Assembly (NCBI GenBank): GCA_045810265.1
Contig: JBJMWF010000158.1
Span: 1-11,848, forward strand
From: Scleromatobacter sp045810265
Lineage (GTDB): Bacteria; Pseudomonadota; Gammaproteobacteria; Burkholderiales; Burkholderiaceae_C
Reading direction: 5' to 3'
Length of the DNA: 11,848 nt
The notes under the pieces were generated by a model. The model worked only from the letters and a program-made list of their open reading frames with translations. It ran no database searches and was not told the DNA's origin. A program made the position numbers and the translations under genes. This document shows positions 5,966 through 11,848 of the stretch, piece by piece. Every line of letters begins with the position of its first letter. Positions within the stretch are counted from its first letter, which is position 1.

Positions 5966-6466
5966 ATGCCCCCGAACCAACCCGAGCGCGACCCCATCGA
6001 CGAGGACGCCGTCGACCTGCTGGCCAACGACCACGACGAGATCGCGGAGCTGTTCGACCGCTACGAGGCGCTCGCCGCCGACGGCGCGCCGGCCGAAGAG
6101 CGCCGCGAACTGGCCGAGGAGCTCTGCACCCTGCTGCTGGTGCATTCCGCCATCAAGGAGGAGATCTTCTACCCGGCCGCGCGCGAGGTGCTCGACGAGG
6201 AGTACCTGATCGACGAGGCGATGGTCGCGCAGGACGGCGCGCGCTCGCTCATCGACGACATCCAGGCCGGCGACCCCACCGAGCCGCGCTACGACGCGCA
6301 GGTGCGCATCCTGCACGAGCTCCTGACTCAGCACTTCGAGGAGGAGCGCACCGAGCTGTTCCCGCGCGTGCGCAAGACCTCGCTGGACCTCGAGGAGATC
6401 GGTGCCGAGATGGCGGCTCGCCAGGAGGTGCTGATGTCGGCCGACGAAGAAGCCGACGCCGCCTGA
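5966..6466 (+). CDS. Hemerythrin-like HHE-domain protein (first)
   Basis: This is a 166-residue acidic cytoplasmic protein with the four-helix HHE fold that normally binds a diiron centre for O2, NO or iron sensing or storage. Candidate ligands are H23 in NDHDEIAELF, H60 in VHSAIKEEIFYP, H117, H123 and E127 in HELLTQHFEEERTELFP. At the position four after H60, where the family usually has Glu, this protein has K64, with E65 next to it. The diiron site may therefore be shifted or atypical. The start at 5966 is fixed by AAGGAG seven bases upstream; the frame stays open upstream to 5810 but crosses this site. It is divergent from the Ser-rich gene and precedes the Gln/Gly/Ser repeat gene on the same strand. 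The physiological ligand cannot be told from sequence. Confidence 0.88.
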   Translation: MPPNQPERDPIDEDAVDLLANDHDEIAELFDRYEALAADGAPAEERRELAEELCTLLLVHSAIKEEIFYPAAREVLDEEYLIDEAMVAQDGARSLIDDIQAGDPTEPRYDAQVRILHELLTQHFEEERTELFPRVRKTSLDLEEIGAEMAARQEVLMSADEEADAA

Positions 6467-6521
6467 GCACGGACGCGCGCTGCTGCCGTGCGGCATTCCC
6501 ATTCGGCGCCGCGCGGGAATG
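6467..6521 (+). other. Two inverted repeats after the first hemerythrin-like gene
   Basis: GCACGG (6467-6472) pairs with CCGTGC (6486-6491), directly after the stop codon. CATTCCC (6494-6500) pairs with GGGAATG (6515-6521), and the second loop contains the palindrome CGGCGCCG. Neither is followed by a T-run. They may be a factor-dependent terminator, an RNA-stability element, or an operator for the repeat gene that begins at 6609. Confidence 0.35.
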
Positions 6522-6608
6522 GCCGTTGCTGGATCAGGACACGGGTTGCCCGGAGACAGGCAGGCCGCGTTCGCCGGTACGGCGAGCCCATTCACCAAAG
6601 GAGTCAAC

Positions 6609-7253
6609 ATGAACTCGAACCAGCAAGGTCAGGGCAGCGACACGTCGCAATCGATGGGCCAGGGCGGCAGCCAGGGCAGCCAGGGCAGCCAGGGCGGGCA
6701 GGGCCTGGGACAACAGAGCCAGTCGGGCGGCATGGGCAGCCAGCAAGGCGGCCAGAGCGGCCAGAGCGGCGAGGGACTGGGGCAGCAGAGCCAGTCGGGT
6801 TCGTCGGGCCAGCAAGGCAGCCAGAGCGGGCAGGGCCTGGGCCAGCAAAGCCAGTCGGGCGGCATGGGCAGCCAGCAAGGCGGCCAGAGCGGCCAGGGAC
6901 TGGGTCAGCAGAGCCAGTCCGGTTCGTCCGGCCAGCAAGGCAGCCAGGGCGGGCAGGGCCTGGGCCAGCAAAGCCAGTCGGGCGGCATGAGTGGTCAGCA
7001 AGGCAGCCAGGGCAGCCAGGGCCTGGGACAACAGAGCCAGTCCGGCTCGCAAGGCCAGCAAGGCAGCCAGGGCGGCCAGGGGCTGGGCCAGCAGAGCCAG
7101 TCGGGCGGCCGGGGCGGCCAGCAAGGCGGCGGCGAGGCCGGCCAGCGCGAGAACTTCGACAAGCTGATGTCGGAGTCGGACCAGTCGCTGCGCGATTCGA
7201 CGATGCAGCAAGGCGGCGACAACTCGAATCGCAGCGGTGGCCAAAGCCGCTGA
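6609..7253 (+). CDS. Gln/Gly/Ser-rich tandem-repeat protein, disordered, function unknown
   Basis: This is a 214-residue protein with a strong AAAGGAG site six bases before the ATG. There is no signal peptide, membrane segment or cysteine. Residues 1-31 are an SQG-rich lead. Residues 32-174 hold seven copies of GLGQQSQSG, starting at 32, 56, 76, 97, 117, 138 and 158. They alternate between a type continuing GMGSQQG and a type continuing SSGQQGSQ, so the true unit is 41 residues. The C-terminal 40 residues are different, charged and non-repetitive (GQRENFDKLMSESDQSLRDS). The protein is expected to be disordered. The composition recalls prion-like or desiccation-protective proteins, but no homology is claimed. 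A strong intrinsic terminator follows, so it likely ends its own transcript. The opposite-strand Leu/Ala-rich reading is treated as a repeat artefact. Confidence 0.78.
   Translation: MNSNQQGQGSDTSQSMGQGGSQGSQGSQGGQGLGQQSQSGGMGSQQGGQSGQSGEGLGQQSQSGSSGQQGSQSGQGLGQQSQSGGMGSQQGGQSGQGLGQQSQSGSSGQQGSQGGQGLGQQSQSGGMSGQQGSQGSQGLGQQSQSGSQGQQGSQGGQGLGQQSQSGGRGGQQGGGEAGQRENFDKLMSESDQSLRDSTMQQGGDNSNRSGGQSR
6702..7130 (+). repeat. 123-bp higher-order tandem repeat inside the Gln/Gly/Ser-rich gene
   Basis: Seven half-units of about 60-63 bp alternate in two types, giving a 123-bp period. For example, the stretch beginning GGGCAGGGCCTGGGCC occurs at 6828 and again at 6951, exactly 123 bases apart, with the following sequence also matching. 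The first unit is longer (first spacing 24 codons rather than 20-21). All units keep the reading frame, consistent with growth by in-frame duplication. Confidence 0.88.
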
Positions 7254-7274
7254 GCGCCCGCGCTCGACACCATG

Positions 7275-7300
7275 ACGGCGGCCGCGGGCCGCCGTTTTTT
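7275..7300 (+). terminator. Strong intrinsic terminator
   Basis: ACGGCGGCC (7275-7283) and GGCCGCCGT (7287-7295) form a perfect 9-bp stem with a 3-nt loop, followed by an uninterrupted T-run to 7300. It lies 22 bases after the Gln/Gly/Ser-rich stop on the same strand and separates that gene from the 69-residue gene. Confidence 0.92.
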
Positions 7301-7378
7301 CTCGGCAGCCCCGCGGCCGCGCGCCGCGTTCTCGGAACGTTGCTTGCCGGAACGGGATTCCATCGAAGGAGCCCCCAC

Positions 7379-7588
7379 ATGTCCGATCCGCTTCGTCCTC
7401 CCGGCCAGACGCCACGCCGCGCCGAACCCATTCAACCCGATCGTCCCGGACGTGGTACCGGCCATCTCGACCGCGACGAGGACGCCACGTCCGGCCGCGA
7501 GTCGCCGCCTAGCCGGTCCGACCAGGAAAACCTGGACGCGCGCATCAAGCAGAGCGAGACCGCGCTCGACAACGTGCGCAATCCCTGA
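7379..7588 (+). CDS. Small hydrophilic protein (69 residues), unknown
   Basis: I do not recognise this protein. The ATG at 7379 is preceded by AAGGAG (7366-7371) seven bases away, which is the main support for a real gene. The first 48 residues are rich in Pro, Arg, Asp and Ser and look disordered (LRPPGQTPRR, DRPGRGTGHLDRDED). The last 21 residues form a probable short helix (ENLDARIKQSETALDNVRNP). It is very hydrophilic, with no signal peptide, membrane segment or cysteine. The stop is 36 bp before the second hemerythrin-like gene, suggesting co-transcription after the terminator at 7275-7300. The frame stays open upstream through the repeat gene, but the terminator and the ribosome-binding site place the start here. 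Confidence 0.62.
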   Translation: MSDPLRPPGQTPRRAEPIQPDRPGRGTGHLDRDEDATSGRESPPSRSDQENLDARIKQSETALDNVRNP

Positions 7589-7624
7589 CCCACCCACCGC
7601 CTCATCTCAAGCAAGGAGTGCCCC

Positions 7625-8179
7625 ATGTCCGTTCTCGACAAAGTGATCGCCGCCGTCACACCGCCCGAATCGCAGGAAGCGCGCGATGCCGCGCGCGCCA
7701 AAGCCACGCAGGCGTCCGCCAATTGCGAGTGGCTGCGCCTCGTGCTCGCGCACCATCGCGCCGTCGAGGACGCGTTCGCGCGCGTGGCCGCCGCTGGCGA
7801 CGCCAACGGCCGCCGCCAGGCCCAGCGCTGGCTCATCACGCTGCTGACCGGCCACTCGCTGGCCGAGGAGGCCGTGCTCTATCCCGCGATGGCGCTGACC
7901 GACCAGAAGGCGCATTCCACCGCGGCCTACACGGAGCAGAGCGGCACCAAGGTGAACCTGGCCGCGCTCGAGACGCTCGATCCGATGAGCCAGGACTACC
8001 TCGACAAGCTCGAGCATGTGCGCGGCGCGGTGGCGCACCACGTCTACGAGGAAGAAGACAAGTGGTTCGTCGAGCTGAGCCGCGAGGGCGATGCGGCGAT
8101 GCAGTCGCGGCTGAGCGCGCGCTACGCCGAGGAGTTCAACCGCTACATGGGGCCCGACGCCGCGATGCCGGCGGCCTGA
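7625..8179 (+). CDS. Hemerythrin-like HHE-domain protein (second)
   Basis: This is a 184-residue cytoplasmic protein with the four-helix HHE pattern and candidate diiron ligands H43/H44 in LAHHRAVEDAF, H77 and E81 in GHSLAEEAVLYP, H131 in LEHVRGAV, and H139 and E143 in AHHVYEEEDKWF. The spacing is canonical (His plus four to Glu in both HxxxE motifs). It therefore looks like an intact metal site, unlike the first hemerythrin-like gene in this window. An N-terminal extension of about 30 residues (TPPESQEARDAARAKATQA) precedes the fold. AAGGAG (7613-7618) six bases upstream fixes the start. The two hemerythrin proteins share little sequence beyond the ligand motifs, so this is not a recent duplication. 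Roles in O2, NO or oxidative-stress handling are typical of the family and are inference here. Confidence 0.88.
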   Translation: MSVLDKVIAAVTPPESQEARDAARAKATQASANCEWLRLVLAHHRAVEDAFARVAAAGDANGRRQAQRWLITLLTGHSLAEEAVLYPAMALTDQKAHSTAAYTEQSGTKVNLAALETLDPMSQDYLDKLEHVRGAVAHHVYEEEDKWFVELSREGDAAMQSRLSARYAEEFNRYMGPDAAMPAA

Positions 8180-8198
8180 CGCAGCACGCCGGGACGCG

Positions 8199-8238
8199 GC
8201 CCGCCGCCCTGACGCCGGCGCGCGTCGCTGCGGCGGGC
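8199..8238 (+). other. GC-rich inverted repeat after the second hemerythrin-like gene
   Basis: GCCCGCCGC (8199-8207) pairs perfectly with GCGGCGGGC (8230-8238) around a 22-nt loop, 20 bases after the stop at 8179. No T-run follows. It may mark the transcript end or lie in the leader of the methyltransferase-like gene at 8276. Confidence 0.35.
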
Positions 8239-8275
8239 TGACCATCCAACGTGCCGGCCGGGGCGAACCGCCACA

Positions 8276-8872
8276 ATGGCCGCCATGATGCTGCCGACCC
8301 CGCCGATGCTGCTCGCCTTCCTGCTCGTGGGCGAGCTCTGGCTGATGCGCAGCCGGCTCTCCAGCGACGTCTCGCGCAAGGCCGACCGCGGTTCGCTGCG
8401 ACTGCTGATGGCGGTGATCGGGGGCAGCGTCACGCTGGCATGGCTGGCCAAGCGGGGCCTCCCGCAGGCCAGCTTCGAATCGTTGTTCGACTTGGGGCCG
8501 ACGGCCTCCCGGGGCGTCTACGGCGCTGGCCTGGCGCTGTTCGTCGCCGGCGTGTGCCTGCGGTGGTATTCGATGGCCTATCTGGGCCGGCTGTTCACCT
8601 TCGACGTCGCCGTCGCCACCGATCATCGCGTGATCGATACCGGGCCCTACCGCTTCATCCGGCACCCTGCCTACACCGGCTCGCTGCTGACGTTCCTGGG
8701 CCTGGGCCTGTGTGGTGGCAACCTGGTCTCGCTGATCGTGCTCGTCACGCCGATCGCGCTGGCCTTCCTGCACCGCATCGCCGTCGAAGAGGCCGCCCTG
8801 ACCACGGCGCTGGGCAGCCGCTACGCCGACTACGCCGGCCGTACCCGGCGGCTGGTCCCGTTCGTCTATTGA
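8276..8872 (+). CDS. Isoprenylcysteine carboxyl methyltransferase-like (ICMT/PEMT family) membrane protein
   Basis: This is a 198-residue integral membrane protein with hydrophobic segments at about 9-22, 42-58, 82-98 and a long one at 134-166. The S-adenosylmethionine-binding signature of the family is present: TGPYRFIRHPAYTGSLL (122-138, with H130-P131), followed by EE (171-172) and SRYADYAGRTRRLVP (181-195). Bacterial members methylate small or lipid substrates that are mostly unknown, so no substrate is assigned. The ATG at 8276 was chosen; ATGs at 8285 and 8288 are equally possible, and none has a good ribosome-binding site. The stop overlaps the end of the opposing sensor kinase gene by 7 bp. 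Confidence 0.83.
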   Translation: MAAMMLPTPPMLLAFLLVGELWLMRSRLSSDVSRKADRGSLRLLMAVIGGSVTLAWLAKRGLPQASFESLFDLGPTASRGVYGAGLALFVAGVCLRWYSMAYLGRLFTFDVAVATDHRVIDTGPYRFIRHPAYTGSLLTFLGLGLCGGNLVSLIVLVTPIALAFLHRIAVEEAALTTALGSRYADYAGRTRRLVPFVY

Positions 8873-10260
8873 TCGGGCGCGCCCGGCGCGAGCGCGAAGA
8901 CGACATCCACCGCGAGGCCGGCGCCTTCGCTGGCGGTGCGCAGCGTCAGGCGCGCGCCCAGCTGCGACGCGAACTCCTTGACGATCGCCAGGCCCAGTCC
9001 GCAGCCGTCGGAATCACGGTCGTCGATGCGGTAGAAGCGCTCCAGCACGCGCTCGCGTTGCGCCTCGGGAATGCCCGGCCCGTTGTCTTCCACCGTCAGC
9101 GTCGCCGCTTGTGCCGCCACGCTGATCCGCGTGGTCACGATGCCGCCGGCCTGCGTGTAGCGGATCGCGTTGTCGACCAGGTTCATGACGATCTCGCGCA
9201 GCGTCACCGCGTGCCCTCGCACGCTGACGTCCGGCGCCGCGCATTCGAAGCCCAGGTCGATGCCCTTGCTCTGCGCCCGGCCGGCCATGTCGACCAGCAC
9301 GCCGCGCACGACTTCGTCCAGCCGCCCTGATGCGCCCTGCAGGTCGCCGGGCCCATGCACCTCCGCGCTGGAGAGGGTCAGCAGCTGGTTGACCAGGCGT
9401 ACCGACTGCTGCACCGTCTGGCGGATCGCCGAGAGCGATTCGGAGCGCCCCGCCGCATCCGAAGCGCGCAGCGCGTAGCTCACCTGCGTGGTCAGCAGCG
9501 TCAACGGCGTGCGCAGCTGGTGCGCCGCGTTCTGGATGAAGGACTGCTGCACGCTGGTGTGCCGCTCCAGGCGCATGGCGTATTCGTTGATCGCGTCGAC
9601 CAGGGGACTGAGTTCGACCGGGACGGCCTGCGTCTCCAGCGCGTGCAGGGAACCGGGGCGGCGCGCGAGCACCGCGTCGCGCAGTTGCAGCAGCGGCTTG
9701 AGGCCATGGCGAAGGCCCACCAGCACCAGCAAGGCCACCAGCGCCAGGATCGCGAGCTGTTGCACCATCGCCTGCATCCACAGGCTCTTGGCCAGCGCGG
9801 AGCGGCCCAGCAAGGTCTGGGCGACCTGCACGCGCACAGGCTCGATGCCGGTCTCCGTCAGCACCGGCTGCAGATAGACCACGGCCCGCACCTGGCGTCC
9901 GCGAACGACGGTGTCGAAGAACTGCGAGGTCTCCGGTTGCAGGCCCAGGCCGGACAACTGGAACTCGGGATAGCCCGTCACGGTGCGGCCGTCGCTCGTC
10001 ACGACGCGGTAGTAGACGTTGTCGGTATCGCCGGACTGGAACAGCTCCAGCGCCGCCGGCGGCACCGGATCCTGGATGGCGCCGTCCTCGAAGCGCAATT
10101 GCTCCGCCACGATGCGCGCCGAGCCGAGCAGCAGACGATCCTGCACCACGCCGGCCGTCGCCTCGGCATCCCGGCGGCTGAGCACGCCGTCGAAGATCAC
10201 CGCGCCGGCCAGGGGCAGGATCACCCAGGCCAGCAGGCGTCCACGCAGGCTATGCGCCAT
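8866..10260 (-). CDS. Sensor histidine kinase (TctE/QseC-like)
   Basis: This is a 464-residue inner-membrane kinase that should phosphorylate the adjacent regulator. Membrane segment 1 spans about 10-26, a periplasmic sensor region about 27-164, and membrane segment 2 about 165-184. A short linker leads to the dimerisation helix with H247 in NAAHQLRTPLTLL. The ATP-binding domain has the N box around N360-N364 (EIVMNLVDNAIRYT), the DNGPGIP G1 box at 392-398, the F box ERFYR and the G2 box GCGLGL at 419-424. All catalytic elements are intact. The periplasmic domain and the NAAHQLRTP box resemble TctE-type kinases that sense carboxylates, often with a binding protein. The ATG overlaps the end of the regulator gene by 11 bp, indicating translational coupling. 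The TAG stop overlaps the convergent methyltransferase-like gene. Confidence 0.94.
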   Translation of the reverse strand: MAHSLRGRLLAWVILPLAGAVIFDGVLSRRDAEATAGVVQDRLLLGSARIVAEQLRFEDGAIQDPVPPAALELFQSGDTDNVYYRVVTSDGRTVTGYPEFQLSGLGLQPETSQFFDTVVRGRQVRAVVYLQPVLTETGIEPVRVQVAQTLLGRSALAKSLWMQAMVQQLAILALVALLVLVGLRHGLKPLLQLRDAVLARRPGSLHALETQAVPVELSPLVDAINEYAMRLERHTSVQQSFIQNAAHQLRTPLTLLTTQVSYALRASDAAGRSESLSAIRQTVQQSVRLVNQLLTLSSAEVHGPGDLQGASGRLDEVVRGVLVDMAGRAQSKGIDLGFECAAPDVSVRGHAVTLREIVMNLVDNAIRYTQAGGIVTTRISVAAQAATLTVEDNGPGIPEAQRERVLERFYRIDDRDSDGCGLGLAIVKEFASQLGARLTLRTASEGAGLAVDVVFALAPGAPDQ

Positions 10261-10927
10261 GGTGGACCGGCCTGAGCACGTAGCCCATGCCGCGCAGCGT
10301 GACGATGGTGGCGTCGCTGCCTTCGAGCTTCCTGCGCAGGCGGTGCACGTAGATCTCGATCGCGTCGGCCGAGACGCCGTCCTCGACCGACGGCAGGCTC
10401 TGGCCCAGCGTCGACTTCGAGACGGTGGTGCCGGCCTTCATCACCAGCACCTCCAGCACGGTGCGCTCGCGCGGCGTCAGCGTGAGCGGCTTGCCGCCCA
10501 GCGTGAACTCGCGGCTGCCGCCCAGGTAGACCAGGTCGCCACAGGCGATCTGCGGATTGGAGACGTGGGCCGAGCGCCGCAGCAGCACGCGGATGCGCGC
10601 CTCGAGTTCCTCCACCTCGAACGGCTTGGCGACGTAGTCGTCCGCGCCGTGATCGAGCTCCATGACGCGGCTGCGCGTGGAGTTGTCGGCGGTGAGCACG
10701 AGCACGGGCGTCGCGTTGCCGCGCTCGCGCAGTCGACGCAGCACCTCGTGCCCGCCCAGCCTGGGCAGCGCGAGGTCCAGCAACACCAGGTCGTAGGTCT
10801 CGGTTCGCAGCACGAAGTCGGCGTCGGCGCCGTTGTCGACGCAATCGACCGCATACAGCTGCTTGCGCAAGGTGCGTGACAGCCAGTCGGCCAGCACCTT
10901 GTTGTCTTCGACGAGGAGGAGTCGCAT
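10250..10927 (-). CDS. OmpR-family response regulator (TctD/QseB-like)
   Basis: This is a 225-residue DNA-binding regulator. The receiver domain covers residues 1-115 with the acidic pocket E7-D8, phospho-acceptor D51 (LLLDLALP), switch T79 (LVLTAD) and K101 (AKPF). The winged-helix domain covers about 127-222, with the typical SADAIEIYVHRLRRKL recognition region and TLRGMGYVLRP end. All key residues are intact, so it should be phosphorylated by the kinase encoded next to it and act on nearby promoters, plausibly that of the binding-protein operon. Its ATG shares one base with the TGA of the upstream binding-protein gene (TGATG), and its TAG lies inside the kinase start. Both overlaps suggest one polycistronic message. 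Confidence 0.95.
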   Translation of the reverse strand: MRLLLVEDNKVLADWLSRTLRKQLYAVDCVDNGADADFVLRTETYDLVLLDLALPRLGGHEVLRRLRERGNATPVLVLTADNSTRSRVMELDHGADDYVAKPFEVEELEARIRVLLRRSAHVSNPQIACGDLVYLGGSREFTLGGKPLTLTPRERTVLEVLVMKAGTTVSKSTLGQSLPSVEDGVSADAIEIYVHRLRRKLEGSDATIVTLRGMGYVLRPVHHGA

Positions 10928-11848
10928 CAGCGGGCGGCTTGCGCGAACTGCGTGGTGTAGGTGCGCGACAGGTCGATCGGCTTGCCGCCGACGGTGCGCT
11001 CGGCCAGGCGCATGATGCGCAGCACGTTGGGCGGACCGCTGGCCGGCATCACGCCGTCGGCGGTGAACATCGACTTGCTCTGTTGCAGCGTGCTCACGTA
11101 GAGCGCGCGGTCGCCGGCCATGTAGTCGGCGGGCAGTTCGGCGGCGATTTCCGCGGCGCCGTGCGTCGCGATGAAGCGCAGCGACTTCACCAGCGCGTTG
11201 ACCAGCCGCTGCACCTCGTCGCGATGCGTGTTGATCCAGGGCGTCGACATGTAGAGGCAGGCCGCCGGATAGAGCCCGCCCAGCGCGTTGGCGGCCTGTT
11301 CCGGCGTGCGAAGGTCCACCAGCAGGCGGGCGTCACCTGACTTCAGCAGGCGCGACAGCGTCGGCTCGGTCGTCATGCCCGCGTCGATGCGCCCGGCGCG
11401 CATGGCGTCGGCGAACGCGGCGCCCGCGCCCACGCCCGCCATCGTGACCTCGCCCTTCTTCAGGCCATGTTCGGCCACCAGGTACTGCATCAGCAGGTGC
11501 GTCGACGAGCCCAGGCCGGTGACGCCCAACGTGTGGCCGCGGAAATCGGCGGGCGTCCGGATGGTGTCGGCCTGGCGCGTCGCGACCACGACGGCTTCGC
11601 CGGGGGACTGGCTGAATTGCACGACCGCCTGCACGAACTTGCCCTTGGCCTGCAGGTCGATCGTGTGGTCGTAGAAGCCGACGACGCCCTGCACGCTGCC
11701 TGTGAGGAGGCCGTCCTCCGCGTGGCCGCCGGAGGTGTCGCTGAGCACCTGCACGTCCAGCCCCTGCTCCCGGAAGTAGCCCAGGCGATCGGCGAGCGCC
11801 ACGGGCAGGTAGATCTGCTTCTCGACGCCGCCCACCATCAGCTGGATC
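10927..11848 (-). CDS. ABC-transporter periplasmic substrate-binding protein (NitT/TauT, NMT1-like), 5' partial
   Basis: 306 residues are visible, open to the right edge and lacking the start and signal peptide. The frame continues past the first visible Met (codon 11836-11838) as IQL, a typical interior strand. The pattern of a beta-strand, QIYLPVALADRLGYFREQGLDVQVL, then the ADFRGHTLGVTGLGSSTHLLMQYLVAEHG domain and RIDAGMTTEPTLSRLL is that of SsuA/TauA/ThiY/NMT1-type binding proteins. These deliver sulfonates, nitrate, pyrimidines or aromatic acids to ABC importers; the ligand here is undetermined. The TGA overlaps the response-regulator ATG by one base, which ties the protein to the two-component system. 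Permease and ATPase genes, if present, would lie to the right. Confidence 0.88.
   Translation of the reverse strand, partial: IQLMVGGVEKQIYLPVALADRLGYFREQGLDVQVLSDTSGGHAEDGLLTGSVQGVVGFYDHTIDLQAKGKFVQAVVQFSQSPGEAVVVATRQADTIRTPADFRGHTLGVTGLGSSTHLLMQYLVAEHGLKKGEVTMAGVGAGAAFADAMRAGRIDAGMTTEPTLSRLLKSGDARLLVDLRTPEQAANALGGLYPAACLYMSTPWINTHRDEVQRLVNALVKSLRFIATHGAAEIAAELPADYMAGDRALYVSTLQQSKSMFTADGVMPASGPPNVLRIMRLAERTVGGKPIDLSRTYTTQFAQAAR

Noticed and set aside
6702..7130. Regularly spaced repeats as a possible CRISPR array
   Set aside because: The repeats are in-frame codons of one gene, spacers are themselves repeats of each other, and no palindromic repeat or cas gene is present.
6534..7431. Long Leu/Ala-rich and Pro/Arg/Cys-rich reading frames on the minus strand across the repeat gene
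   Set aside because: They mirror the 123-bp repeat of the plus-strand gene, have no ribosome-binding site and cross the intrinsic terminator at 7275-7300. The plus-strand frame has a clear start signal.
9355..10879. Long plus-strand frames opposite the kinase and regulator genes
   Set aside because: Kinase H, N, G1, F and G2 boxes and receiver residues are all on the minus strand. The plus frames are His/Arg/Gln-rich shadows.

Overview
The window is GC-rich with dense, short-spaced genes. Its gene families (YqjD/ElaB-like DUF883, DUF3606, hemerythrin-like HHE proteins, a TctD/TctE-like two-component system, a NitT/TauT-type binding protein) suggest a betaproteobacterium of the Burkholderiales. 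That assignment rests on protein character only, because no rRNA or other marker gene is present. I see no tRNA, rRNA, insertion sequence, phage gene, CRISPR array or origin.

Region 1 (1-2211, minus strand) reads from right to left: a membrane-anchored DUF883-like protein, a 59-residue DUF3606 protein, a divergent class I inorganic pyrophosphatase, and the N-terminal 277 codons of a zinc-dependent alcohol/formaldehyde dehydrogenase that runs off the left edge. The last three are likely co-transcribed.

Region 2 (2378-5171) holds a DUF421 membrane protein (plus), a small membrane protein (minus), and then exonuclease III followed by a DUF72 protein (plus), probably one transcript. A perfect 11-bp hairpin followed by a pyrimidine-rich tract lies just before the exonuclease start.

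Region 3 (5337-8179) is the least ordinary part. A secreted Ser/Gly/Asn-rich protein (minus) is divergent from a hemerythrin-like protein (plus). There follow a disordered Gln/Gly/Ser protein built on a 123-bp repeat, a strong intrinsic terminator, a 69-residue hydrophilic orphan, and a second, different hemerythrin-like protein. Every plus-strand gene here has a good AAGGAG-type ribosome-binding site. Together with the DUF883 and DUF3606 genes this looks like a stress-response neighbourhood, which is inference.

Region 4 (8276-11848) holds an isoprenylcysteine-methyltransferase-like membrane enzyme (plus) that meets the end of a sensor kinase gene (minus) with a 7-bp tail-to-tail overlap. The kinase, its OmpR-type response regulator and a periplasmic solute-binding protein form a tightly overlapping run in the order binding protein, regulator, kinase. 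This suggests solute-controlled signalling. The binding protein's 5' end lies beyond the right edge.
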